NCBI GenBank assembly: GCA_902470035.1
Contig: CABREZ010000058.1
Span: 1 to 8,849, forward strand
Reading direction: 5' to 3'
Origin: an uncultured Streptococcus sp.
GTDB lineage: Bacteria > Bacillota > Bacilli > Lactobacillales > Streptococcaceae
DNA length: 8,849 nucleotides
Shown here piece by piece: positions 1 through 6,170 of this stretch. The notes beneath the pieces are model-generated. The model did no database searches. It saw nothing but the letters and a program-made list of their open reading frames with translations, and was not told where the DNA came from. Positions within the stretch are counted from its first letter, which is position 1; each line of letters begins with the position of its first letter. A program made the translations under genes and the position numbers.

Positions 1-522
1 CCCTGGAAGAAGGGCATCAAAAGCTCCAGGTTCGTCTGTTTCCCAGTAATAGACATTACCAGATGCTTGAACTGCCTTGGCCTTTGTTGTTGCAGTACGA
101 ACAGGATTCAAGTCAGCTTGATAAAAGTTCGCTGTCGTAGTGACCGTACCGTCCGCAGCCACGGTCATTTGGACATCTTTGGCAATTTCAGTTGTTCCCG
201 TCCAAGTCCCTACCAGCTCTTCTGGCACTATTTGAGACGAATCTGTGGCCTTGTTAGTGCTCGCTGCAGCAGATCCTGCATCGGTTTGACCTGAGTTTCC
301 TGCATCTTGAGAAGCAGCTTGTGCCCCTTCTTGCGAAGCTGTTTCAGTAGCTTTTGTCTCTTTCTTACCAGAAGCTGCCTTTGCTTTTTTCTGACTAGAC
401 TTCACCGTCGTTTGTGCTTCTTTAGCAGAAGATTTGTTCTCTTCTTTTTTTGAACCACAGGCTACGAGTAGGCTTGCAGAAGTTAATCCTAAAAGTGCTA
501 AACTTGTCCATTTTTTCATCAT
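1..522 (-). CDS. Surface lipoprotein of unknown function, C-terminus outside the window
   Basis: The reading frame is open from ATG at 522 to the window edge, giving 174 visible residues and no stop. The N-terminus is a lipoprotein signal peptide: MMKKW, a hydrophobic stretch, then the lipobox LVAC with the lipidated Cys at residue 22. The mature protein should therefore be anchored on the outer face of the membrane. Residues about 23-100 are a low-complexity linker rich in Lys, Glu, Ala, Ser, Thr and Gln. From about residue 105 (EELVGTWTG) a folded, beta-rich part seems to begin, with GTVTTTANFY and NVYYWET strands. A GAGGG ribosome binding site at 533-529 serves either of two tandem ATGs (522 or 519). 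The gene is preceded by its own strong promoter and follows azlD on the same strand. I do not recognise a catalytic motif. The GTWTG turn recalls lipocalin-like or other small beta-barrel streptococcal lipoproteins, but that is only a resemblance. Confident as a lipoprotein gene; function unknown. Confidence 0.9.
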   Translation of the reverse strand, partial: MMKKWTSLALLGLTSASLLVACGSKKEENKSSAKEAQTTVKSSQKKAKAASGKKETKATETASQEGAQAASQDAGNSGQTDAGSAAASTNKATDSSQIVPEELVGTWTGTTEIAKDVQMTVAADGTVTTTANFYQADLNPVRTATTKAKAVQASGNVYYWETDEPGAFDALLPG

Positions 523-552
523 GATGATCCCTCACTTCATTTGATAAAAACT

Positions 553-580
553 ATTATATTACAATTTTACTCAATGTCAA
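553..580 (-). promoter_or_regulatory. Sigma-A promoter of the lipoprotein gene
   Basis: On the minus strand a perfect -35 TTGACA (580-575) and a perfect -10 TATAAT (558-553) are separated by 16 bp, with A/T-rich sequence upstream. The expected start site near 546 gives a leader of about 24 nt containing the GAGGG ribosome binding site. I see no terminator between azlD and this promoter, so some readthrough from azlCD is possible. Confidence 0.85.
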
Positions 581-644
581 GTGTTTTTGAAATATTTTTG
601 TAATATTCGTAACAAATGGTAATCTATCTAAAAATTCAGGAGAT

Positions 645-974
645 TCAGGCGACAAGCAATCGTAAGAGAGCAACCAAGACAATCCCAAATAGAACCGTGC
701 CCATTAGGTTTTTGTAGCGAAAGGCTACTATCATGGTCGGAATGGTTGCGACCAGATCCACCCACCGGACCTGGGGGAGCTGGCCCGCTTTTCCCTCTAC
801 TAGACTGGAAAGGATCAAGGCAAAAATAATAGCAATGGGAAGGTATTTTAGAAAACGCAGAACTGGATCTGGCAGCCCCCGGTATTTGACCAAAACGAAG
901 GGCAGAATGCGTGGAATCCAGGTGACCACTGCGGACATCAAAATAACCAAGAAAATCCAACTATTCACGCGCAT
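645..974 (-). CDS. azlD: AzlD-type small subunit of a branched-chain amino acid exporter
   Basis: A 109-residue, very hydrophobic protein with about four membrane segments (roughly residues 5-26, 44-60, 72-86 and 90-108). The length and the early WIPRILPF motif fit the AzlD family, the small partner of AzlC. In known pairs, both proteins are needed to export branched-chain amino acids and their analogues across the cytoplasmic membrane. The start ATG at 974 lies inside azlC, so the two genes overlap by 14 bp, and the GGGGGTG ribosome binding site just upstream is within the azlC coding sequence. This strongly suggests translational coupling and a two-subunit complex. The gene ends in TGA at 645-647, and no clear hairpin terminator follows. 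The family call is confident; the substrate is inferred from the family. Confidence 0.88.
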   Translation of the reverse strand: MRVNSWIFLVILMSAVVTWIPRILPFVLVKYRGLPDPVLRFLKYLPIAIIFALILSSLVEGKAGQLPQVRWVDLVATIPTMIVAFRYKNLMGTVLFGIVLVALLRLLVA

Positions 975-1656
975 CGCACATCACCCCCACGAAACAACCT
1001 GTTAAAGTAGCCACTAAAACGGCCAAGGATTGGGTCAAAAAGAAGGTCAAGAGGAAAAAGCTAAGAGCTACTGCACCTAAAACAAGGAGCATGGTAGCCA
1101 TGTTCTCCGTTAAACGCATGCCTTGAAACTGACCTGCAAAAATCCCAATAAACATGGCAACTAAGGCGAAGTCCAGGCCGAAGGCACTAGGATTGGGCAA
1201 GAGAGACCCCAGGGCTGTCCCCAAAATGGTTGATGAGCCCCAAGCTAAATAACCGACCACGTTATTGCCATGCATCCAAGGAACAGTGATCCGGTCATTT
1301 TTCAATTTTTCACTCAAATAGACTCCGTAACTCTCATCTGTCAACAAACTACCAATTCCAATATTATGGACCAGGCTAGCCTCCTTAAAATCAGGGGAGG
1401 TATGCAGACTCATGAGCATATTGCGCAAATTGATGAAAAAGACGGTTAAGGCAATATTCATGAGAGACGAATGAACCGCAATCAAAGAGATCATCGCAAA
1501 CTGAGAAGCCCCTGCGTAAACCAAGAGACTCATCAAGCCCATTTCTAAAGGGGAGAGATAGGGAGACGCCACCACACCACAGGCTAAGCCAATACTGATA
1601 TAACCCAAGGCCGTCGGAAGGGCATCTCTGACCCCCTGCTGAAAATTCTTTTCCAC
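961..1656 (-). CDS. azlC: AzlC-type large subunit of a branched-chain amino acid exporter
   Basis: A 231-residue integral membrane protein of the AzlC family, with the family's GASQFA signature at residues 48-53 and the NLRNMLMS motif around 76-83. Hydrophobic segments lie at roughly 15-31, 36-60, 64-78, 132-152, 160-178 and 185-225. Together with AzlD it should export branched-chain amino acids. In Bacillus subtilis, loss of regulation of this pair gives resistance to the leucine analogue 4-azaleucine. The start codon is GTG at 1656, chosen because AAAGGA lies 7 nt upstream at 1669-1664 and no ATG in this frame is better placed. The gene overlaps azlD by 14 bp. No Lrp-like regulator gene (azlB in B. 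subtilis) lies beside it. The pair follows the tsaD terminator and probably starts from its own extended -10. Confidence 0.9.
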   Translation of the reverse strand: MEKNFQQGVRDALPTALGYISIGLACGVVASPYLSPLEMGLMSLLVYAGASQFAMISLIAVHSSLMNIALTVFFINLRNMLMSLHTSPDFKEASLVHNIGIGSLLTDESYGVYLSEKLKNDRITVPWMHGNNVVGYLAWGSSTILGTALGSLLPNPSAFGLDFALVAMFIGIFAGQFQGMRLTENMATMLLVLGAVALSFFLLTFFLTQSLAVLVATLTGCFVGVMCDARE

Positions 1657-1686
1657 TCTTTCTTCCTTTCTTTTTTGATGCTATCT

Positions 1687-1695
1687 ATTATAACA
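1687..1695 (-). promoter_or_regulatory. Extended -10 promoter for azlCD
   Basis: The minus strand reads TGTTATAAT, a perfect TATAAT (1692-1687) with a TGn extension. No good -35 exists at the expected distance, where the DNA is the stem-loop of the tsaD terminator. The predicted start near 1680 leaves a 24-nt leader that includes the AAAGGA ribosome binding site of azlC. Promoters with an extended -10 can work without a -35, so this is plausible but unproven. Confidence 0.55.
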
Positions 1696-1724
1696 AAAAA
1701 AGGGACGGGAATCGTCCTCCCGTC
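1695..1724 (-). terminator. Rho-independent terminator of tsaB-rimI-tsaD
   Basis: Read on the minus strand, a perfect 7-bp stem GACGGGA / TCCCGTC (1724-1718 with 1710-1704) closes a 7-nt loop and is followed by CC and seven T's (1701-1695). It lies 20 nt after the tsaD stop codon. There is no T-tract on the plus side, so it acts in the tsaD direction only. Confidence 0.85.
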
Positions 1725-1743
1725 GTTTATGTTCGTTTCTCAA

Positions 1744-2766
1744 CTAATCTAAGTTCTCTTCTATCGGAGCAAAAGCGAGACTTGGCTTAGCATTGAGGTC
1801 TAAGCTAGCAAAATTTCCCTTATTCCATTCGCTGACACTGGCATAGGCAATCATCCCCGCATTGTCCCCGCAGAGGCGCAGAGGAGGAATGATGACCTTA
1901 ACATCTGTGATCTCAGAAGCCAGGCGTTCACGGAGACCTTGGTTGGCCGCGACTCCTCCCGCCACCACCAGGGTCTTAACAGGGTATCTTTCTAGGGCTT
2001 TTTGGGTCTTGGCCATCAAGATATCCATAACCGCTGCTTGGAAAGAGGCCGATAGGTCTTCCTTGGACAGGCTCTCGCCTTTTTGCTCGGCATTGTGGTG
2101 GAGATTGATAAAGGCAGATTTGAGCCCTGAGAATGAGAACTCCATATTGTCTTCCTTGATCATGGCGCGTGGGAAATCGTAGACATCCTGACCCTTATGC
2201 GCCAACTCGTCAATCTCACGACCGGCTGGATAGGTCAAACCCATGACGCGGCCGACCTTATCATAGGCCTCACCCACTGCATCATCACGCGTTTCCCCAA
2301 CGATCTTATAATTACCCGCCTCCGAGACATAGACCAACTCGGTGTGTCCTCCGCTGACCAGCAAGGCCAAGAGCGGAAATTCTAAAGGCTCAACGCTTTG
2401 AGCAGCCATCAAGTGGCCAGCCATATGATTGACAGGAATCAAAGGAATCCCATGGGCCCATGCAAAGGCCTTGGCTGCAGCAAGACCGACCAAAAGAGCA
2501 CCAACCAGACCTGGTCCGTAGGTCACCGCAACCGCTGTAACTTCTTCTTCTGTAATTCCCGCTTCTTCTAGCGCTTCCTCAATACAGGCCGTAATGACTT
2601 CGACATGATGTCGACTGGCGACTTCTGGAACCACTCCCCCGAAGCGTTTATGGCTTTCAATTTGGCTGGCAATAACATTGGACAAGAGTTCTGTGTCATT
2701 CTTTAAAACGGCAACACTGGTCTCATCACAAGATGTTTCAAATGCCAAAATATATCTATCCTTCAT
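1744..2766 (-). CDS. tsaD: tRNA N6-adenosine threonylcarbamoyltransferase TsaD
   Basis: A 340-residue Kae1/TsaD/Qri7 family protein of full length. It transfers the threonylcarbamoyl group from threonylcarbamoyl-AMP to A37 of ANN-decoding tRNAs, giving t6A, and works with TsaB and TsaE in the cytoplasm. Visible motifs are FETSCDET (9-16), the metal-binding NHMAGH with His114 and His118, SGGHTELVY (138-146), the glycine-rich VVAGGVAANQGLR (267-279) and CGDNAGMIA (299-307) with the third metal ligand, Asp301. All key residues are present. The ATG at 2766 overlaps the end of rimI by 11 nt, and its AAGGGAAG ribosome binding site lies in the rimI coding sequence. The gene is the last of the tsaB-rimI-tsaD unit and is followed by a terminator. 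Older annotations call it gcp, or describe it as a glycoprotease, which is a misnomer. Confidence 0.97.
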   Translation of the reverse strand: MKDRYILAFETSCDETSVAVLKNDTELLSNVIASQIESHKRFGGVVPEVASRHHVEVITACIEEALEEAGITEEEVTAVAVTYGPGLVGALLVGLAAAKAFAWAHGIPLIPVNHMAGHLMAAQSVEPLEFPLLALLVSGGHTELVYVSEAGNYKIVGETRDDAVGEAYDKVGRVMGLTYPAGREIDELAHKGQDVYDFPRAMIKEDNMEFSFSGLKSAFINLHHNAEQKGESLSKEDLSASFQAAVMDILMAKTQKALERYPVKTLVVAGGVAANQGLRERLASEITDVKVIIPPLRLCGDNAGMIAYASVSEWNKGNFASLDLNAKPSLAFAPIEENLD

Positions 2767-3193
2767 TTGCTTCCCTTTTCATCATAATGGCGTCTTCGGT
2801 AGGTGCATGATAATACCCTTTCCGGCAACCAATTTCTTTAAATCCTTGTTTCTGATAGAGAGTCCGAGCCGGAGTGTTTCCTTCTCTCACCTCTAAAAAG
2901 ACCTCTTTCTCCTGAGGAACAGTTTCTAGTAGATGACGAGCAATCCCGCGCCCTTGCCACTCTTTTCGAACAGCAATTTGGACGACCTCTAGCTCATAGA
3001 GAGTTTCTTGCATGGCCAAGAAGCCGACCAATGCTTCCCCACTATAGGCCAAGGCATACCAATTTTGAGCTTGACCGAGATCCGCTAGGACTTGCTCCAA
3101 GGTCCAAGGACTTTGTCCATAGACATTGTCTAAGATTTCTACCAACTGAGGGGCTAAATCGAATCGCCCCGCCTCCTTCTCGATTCGGATCAT
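2756..3193 (-). CDS. rimI: GNAT-family N-acetyltransferase RimI
   Basis: A 145-residue GNAT protein. RimI acetylates the N-terminal residue of ribosomal protein S18 in E. coli, and homologues can acetylate other protein N-termini using acetyl-CoA. The acetyl-CoA-binding motif is clear: VVQIAVRKEW, then Q80-G81-R82-G83-I84-A85. It is followed by LEVREGNTPARTLYQKQGF (100-118) and the RimI-like C-terminus RKGYYHAPTEDAIMM (124-138). The length matches the family. The start ATG at 3193 overlaps the tsaB stop as ATGA (4 nt), and the gene overlaps tsaD by 11 nt at its other end. I see no AGGAGG-like sequence upstream of the ATG, so translation probably depends on coupling to tsaB. Position between tsaB and tsaD is the usual firmicute arrangement and supports RimI over other GNATs; the exact substrate is inferred. 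Confidence 0.92.
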   Translation of the reverse strand: MIRIEKEAGRFDLAPQLVEILDNVYGQSPWTLEQVLADLGQAQNWYALAYSGEALVGFLAMQETLYELEVVQIAVRKEWQGRGIARHLLETVPQEKEVFLEVREGNTPARTLYQKQGFKEIGCRKGYYHAPTEDAIMMKREANEG

Positions 3194-3873
3194 AGGCGTT
3201 TGATGTAGGACTGACCGGACTCTTGATGGTCCTTGAGCCAGTTTTCTTCAGCTTCTACCCGCTTGAGGTAGTTGGGCACAAAGCCATGAACGGAGACAGC
3301 TTCTTTTGTAAGTCCTAGTCGACCAATCCGTACCGCATCCGGTAGGGTTTCTACCATCTGAGCATTTGGCAAGGCTTCTTGTATCTGTTCACGAAAGGCC
3401 TCCACTTCCCCAAGGAAGGTCACCTTTTCAGCTCCCTTTACTCTTTCTAATACGGCTTCAAAAGAAAGGTGAGCCTCCGGGTAGACCAGCTGATCCTCTT
3501 GGTAAAAGCCCGCATAGACATGGTTGCGCCGCGCATCCATGACTGGAATGGCCAGACCTTCTATCTCTTCTGGTACCAAGGCTAGTAAGCTCGACACCCC
3601 TACTAAGTCAATCTTTAGCGTTTGAGCTAGGGTTTTAGCCGTTGCTACCGCGATCCGTAAGCCAGTATAAGATCCAGGCCCTTCTGCTACTACGATACGG
3701 TCCAAATCTGTCGGTTTCCAATCAATGCTGGCCATCAAAAATTCAATGGTAGGCATCAAGGTAATGCTGTGGTTTTTCTTGATCGTCAGTGTCAACTCTG
3801 CTAATCGGTTTTCTTCCTCCAAAAGGGCAACGGATAGGGCCTTACTGGAGGTGTCAAATGCTAATACTTTCAT
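3190..3873 (-). CDS. tsaB: tRNA threonylcarbamoyladenosine biosynthesis protein TsaB
   Basis: A 227-residue protein of the TsaB (YeaZ) family, an ASKHA-fold partner of TsaD that has no metal site of its own and is needed for t6A synthesis. Motifs seen are the N-terminal MKVLAFDTSS, the GPGSYTGLR loop (65-73), PVMDARRNHVY (110-120) and the C-terminal PNYLKRVEAE (200-209). Length is normal for Gram-positive TsaB. The ATG at 3873 has a strong GAGGA ribosome binding site at 3884-3880 with a 6-nt spacer. It is the first gene of tsaB-rimI-tsaD and is read divergently from rpoY-rnjA. TsaE and TsaC, the other members of the pathway, are not in this window. Confidence 0.96.
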   Translation of the reverse strand: MKVLAFDTSSKALSVALLEEENRLAELTLTIKKNHSITLMPTIEFLMASIDWKPTDLDRIVVAEGPGSYTGLRIAVATAKTLAQTLKIDLVGVSSLLALVPEEIEGLAIPVMDARRNHVYAGFYQEDQLVYPEAHLSFEAVLERVKGAEKVTFLGEVEAFREQIQEALPNAQMVETLPDAVRIGRLGLTKEAVSVHGFVPNYLKRVEAEENWLKDHQESGQSYIKRL

Positions 3874-3898
3874 GTTTTCTCCTCGTTGTCTGCTTCAT

Positions 3899-3904
3899 AT
3901 TATA
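3899..3904 (-). promoter_or_regulatory. -10 box of the tsaB-rimI-tsaD promoter
   Basis: A perfect TATAAT on the minus strand ends 25 nt before the tsaB start codon, so the leader would be about 19 nt with GAGGA inside it. At 16-18 bp upstream I find only weak -35 matches (for example TACCGT), so the promoter may be modest or activator-dependent. Position and a perfect -10 support the call. Confidence 0.65.
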
Positions 3905-4034
3905 CTACAAATAGACGCCAAACGGTAGAGGAAGCACCCCCAGACTGTGAAATCACCTGCTCTCTATCCCTTCTAAAAAAGCGCTTCCTTCTGCTCTCAG
4001 AACCCGCTTGCATCTTTTCCTTAGAGCCTATTTA

Positions 4035-4043
4035 TGGTATAAT
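4035..4043 (+). promoter_or_regulatory. Extended -10 promoter of rpoY-rnjA
   Basis: The sequence TGGTATAAT contains a perfect TATAAT (4038-4043) with a TGn extension. The -35 region (TTTTCC at 4015-4020, 17-bp spacing) is poor, as often with extended -10 promoters. Transcription should start near 4050, leaving a leader of about 107 nt before rpoY, much longer than the 15-25 nt leaders of the other units here. Confidence 0.75.
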
Positions 4044-4093
4044 GAATAATAATTGTATCGAATCAGGACAAAAGAAAGCAAGAATAGGTGTCT

Positions 4094-4120
4094 CAGCTAG
4101 CTACTAGCTGTTTCTTTTCT
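4094..4120 (+). promoter_or_regulatory. Hairpin with T-rich tail in the rpoY-rnjA leader (possible attenuator)
   Basis: CAGCTAG (4094-4100) and CTAGCTG (4104-4110) form a perfect 7-bp stem with a CTA loop, followed directly by TTTCTTTTCT. The layout is that of a weak intrinsic terminator about 45 nt into the leader, or of a structured mRNA 5' element. The short stem, mixed GC content and C-interrupted tail make strong termination unlikely. Whether it has any function is inference. Confidence 0.35.
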
Positions 4121-4156
4121 GCTACAGTCCGAACAAGTGAAAGGAACCGAAACGAA

Positions 4157-4387
4157 ATGATTTACAAAGTTTTCTACCAAGAAACAAAAGAACGCAACCC
4201 TCGTCGTGAAACGACTCATGCCCTCTATCTCGATATTGATGCGAAGAATGAGTTAGAAGGACGCATTGAAGCTCGTCGCCTTGTTGAAGAAAATACATCT
4301 TACAACATCGAATTTATCACTCTCTTGTCAGACCAACACCTAGAATATGAAAAAGAGTCTGGCGCATTTGAAATTACGGAGTTCTAA
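4157..4387 (+). CDS. rpoY: DNA-directed RNA polymerase epsilon subunit RpoY
   Basis: A 76-residue acidic protein that begins MIYKVFYQETK and ends GAFEITEF, as in other firmicute epsilon subunits (formerly omega-1, DUF1447). Epsilon is a small accessory subunit of RNA polymerase, and structural work places it near the downstream DNA side of the enzyme. The frame is open upstream to an ATG at 4088, but the start at 4157 is preferred. It gives the family's length and conserved N-terminus, and AAAGGA lies 11 nt upstream at 4140-4145. The upstream extension has no family likeness. The stop codon is 3 nt before the rnjA start, so the two are cotranscribed and likely coupled, which is the usual arrangement in lactic acid bacteria and bacilli. 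Confidence 0.95.
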   Translation: MIYKVFYQETKERNPRRETTHALYLDIDAKNELEGRIEARRLVEENTSYNIEFITLLSDQHLEYEKESGAFEITEF

Positions 4388-4390
4388 TCC

Positions 4391-6073
4391 ATGGCATATA
4401 CCTTAAAACCTGAAGAAGTTGGTGTTTTCGCCATTGGAGGTCTCGGGGAAATCGGTAAAAATACCTATGGGATTGAATACCAAGACGAAATCATCATTGT
4501 GGATGCTGGGATCAAGTTCCCTGAAGATGATTTGTTAGGGATTGATTACGTGATTCCTGACTATTCCTATATCGTTGAAAATATCGACCGTGTCAAAGGG
4601 GTCTTGATTACTCACGGACACGAAGACCATATCGGAGGAATTCCCTTCCTCTTGAAACAAGCCAATGTGCCAATCTATGCTGGACCTTTGGCCCTAGCCC
4701 TAATTCGTGGAAAATTGGAAGAGCATGGTCTCCTTCGTGGTGCCAAACTCTATGAAATCAACCAAAATACAGAGTTGACCTTTAAGCATATTAAAGCGAC
4801 CTTCTTCCGGACGACTCACTCTATTCCAGAACCTTTGGGGATTGTTCTTCATACGCCTCAAGGAAAAATCGTCTGCACGGGAGACTTTAAATTTGACTTT
4901 ACACCTGTTGGTGAGCCGGCCGACCTTCACCGGATGGCTGCACTAGGAGAGGAAGGCGTCCTCTGTCTGCTTTCTGACTCAACCAACGCGGAAGTCCCAA
5001 CCTTTACCAACTCTGAAAAAGTCGTTGGCCAATCCATTATGAAGATTATTGAAGGCATTCATGGACGCATCATCTTTGCTTCCTTTGCATCTAACATCTT
5101 CCGTCTCCAACAGGCTGCAGATGCCGCTGTCAAAACTGGCCGCAAGATTGTTGTCTTTGGACGCTCGATGGAAAAAGCCATTGTCAACGGAATTGAACTT
5201 GGCTATATCAAGGTACCGCCTGGCACCATTATTGAACCAAGTGAAATCAAAGACTACCCGGCAAATGAAATCCTCATTATGTGTACAGGTAGCCAAGGGG
5301 AGCCTATGGCGGCACTGTCTCGTATCGCTAACGGAACCCACCGCCAGGTGCAATTGCAACCGGGTGATACCGTTATCTTCTCATCTAGTCCAATTCCTGG
5401 GAATACAACTAGTGTGAATAAATTGATCAATATCATCTCGGAAGCAGGAGTCGATGTCATCCACGGTAAGATTAACAACATCCATACCTCTGGACACGGT
5501 GGCCAACAAGAACAAAAGCTCATGTTACGCTTGATCAAACCCAAATACTTCATGCCTGTCCACGGTGAGTACCGCATGCAGAAGATTCACGCTGGACTTG
5601 CGCGTGATTGTGGAGTAGAAAAAGATAACATCTTCATCATGAGCAACGGAGATGTTCTTGCCCTGACGGCTAACTCAGCTCGTATCGCAGGAAGCTTCAA
5701 TGCTCAAGATATCTATGTCGACGGAAATCGCATCGGAGAAATCGGAGCGGCTGTCCTTCGTGACCGCAAAGATTTATCAGAAGATGGGGTTGTCCTAGCT
5801 GTTGCGACAGTTGACTTCAAGTCGAAAATGATTTTAGCTGGACCAGATATCCTCAGCCGTGGCTTCATCTATATGAGAGAGTCCGGTGACCTGATCCGTG
5901 AAAGTCAACGCATTCTCTTCAATGCTATTCGAATCGCTTTGAAGAACAAAGATGCCAATATTCAAACCGTACACGGTGCTATTGTCAACGCCCTTCGTCC
6001 TTTCCTTTACGAAAGCACGGAACGTGAACCTATCATCATCCCGATGATTTTGACACCAGATGAAGAAAATTAA
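4391..6073 (+). CDS. rnjA: Ribonuclease J1
   Basis: A 560-residue beta-CASP metallo-beta-lactamase nuclease. RNase J1 has 5'-to-3' exonuclease and endonuclease activity, matures 16S rRNA and degrades mRNA, usually as a complex with RNase J2. The zinc-binding motif HGHEDH is at residues 75-80. Further ligands are His143 (TTHS), Asp165 (TGDF) and His391 (PVHGEY); the beta-CASP region includes LLSDSTNAE (193-201), FASNIF (232-237) and HTSGHG (365-370). A C-terminal domain (about 450-560) is present and complete. The length and all catalytic residues match J1. J2 paralogues usually have altered catalytic motifs, so J1 is preferred. The start ATG at 4391 has GGAG at 4378-4381 inside the end of rpoY. 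A strong terminator follows. Confidence 0.97.
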   Translation: MAYTLKPEEVGVFAIGGLGEIGKNTYGIEYQDEIIIVDAGIKFPEDDLLGIDYVIPDYSYIVENIDRVKGVLITHGHEDHIGGIPFLLKQANVPIYAGPLALALIRGKLEEHGLLRGAKLYEINQNTELTFKHIKATFFRTTHSIPEPLGIVLHTPQGKIVCTGDFKFDFTPVGEPADLHRMAALGEEGVLCLLSDSTNAEVPTFTNSEKVVGQSIMKIIEGIHGRIIFASFASNIFRLQQAADAAVKTGRKIVVFGRSMEKAIVNGIELGYIKVPPGTIIEPSEIKDYPANEILIMCTGSQGEPMAALSRIANGTHRQVQLQPGDTVIFSSSPIPGNTTSVNKLINIISEAGVDVIHGKINNIHTSGHGGQQEQKLMLRLIKPKYFMPVHGEYRMQKIHAGLARDCGVEKDNIFIMSNGDVLALTANSARIAGSFNAQDIYVDGNRIGEIGAAVLRDRKDLSEDGVVLAVATVDFKSKMILAGPDILSRGFIYMRESGDLIRESQRILFNAIRIALKNKDANIQTVHGAIVNALRPFLYESTEREPIIIPMILTPDEEN

Positions 6074-6081
6074 GTAAAAAG

Positions 6082-6117
6082 AATGGATGAGACCTGTCGG
6101 TCCCATCCATTTTCTTT
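6082..6117 (+). terminator. Rho-independent terminator of rpoY-rnjA
   Basis: AATGGATG-A-GACC (6082-6094) pairs with GGTC-C-CATCCATT (6099-6111) through one A/C mismatch, around a TGTC loop. It is followed by TTTCTTT. It begins 8 nt after the rnjA stop codon. On the opposite strand the A-rich upstream flank gives only a broken T-tract, so it mainly serves rnjA. Confidence 0.9.
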
Positions 6118-6122
6118 ATATG

Positions 6123-6157
6123 AAAAATGAGCCAGGTCATCAAACCTAGCTCATTTT
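6123..6157 (-). terminator. Rho-independent terminator of glnR-glnA
   Basis: On the minus strand AAAATGAGC-T-AGGT (6157-6144) pairs with ACCT-G-GCTCATTTT (6137-6124) around a 6-nt loop, with one mismatch. The T's run on to 6123. It starts 13 nt after the glnA stop codon. It stands directly beside the rnjA terminator, so the two converging transcripts each have their own stop. The stem is nearly symmetric and could also work weakly as a backup for rnjA. Confidence 0.85.
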
Positions 6158-6170
6158 CGGATAAATTGGC

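Noticed and set aside
631..645. AAAATTCAGGAGATT at the end of azlD as a CodY box
   Set aside because: It has four mismatches in 15 and sits well upstream of the lipoprotein promoter; it is too weak without a scored search.
628..960. A second minus-strand frame of 110 codons overlapping azlD
   Set aside because: It lies almost wholly in another frame of azlD. azlD has the family sequence, the coupling to azlC and the ribosome binding site.
1639..1647. AATTTTCAG at the start of azlC as a CodY box
   Set aside because: The first nine bases fit the CodY consensus, but five of the remaining six do not, and it lies in coding sequence.
3929..3989. Inverted repeat AGGAAGC / GCTTCCT between the tsaB and rpoY promoters
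   Set aside because: The arms are 7 bp with a 47-bp gap, which is not strong enough to support an operator or RNA structure.
3886..4107. A 73-codon plus-strand frame between tsaB and rpoY
   Set aside because: It starts over the tsaB promoter and runs through the rpoY promoter and into the leader hairpin; there is no ribosome binding site and no family likeness.
4979..5577. Minus-strand open frames of 107-126 codons inside rnjA
   Set aside because: They are shadows of the complete RNase J1 gene and show no motifs or start signals.
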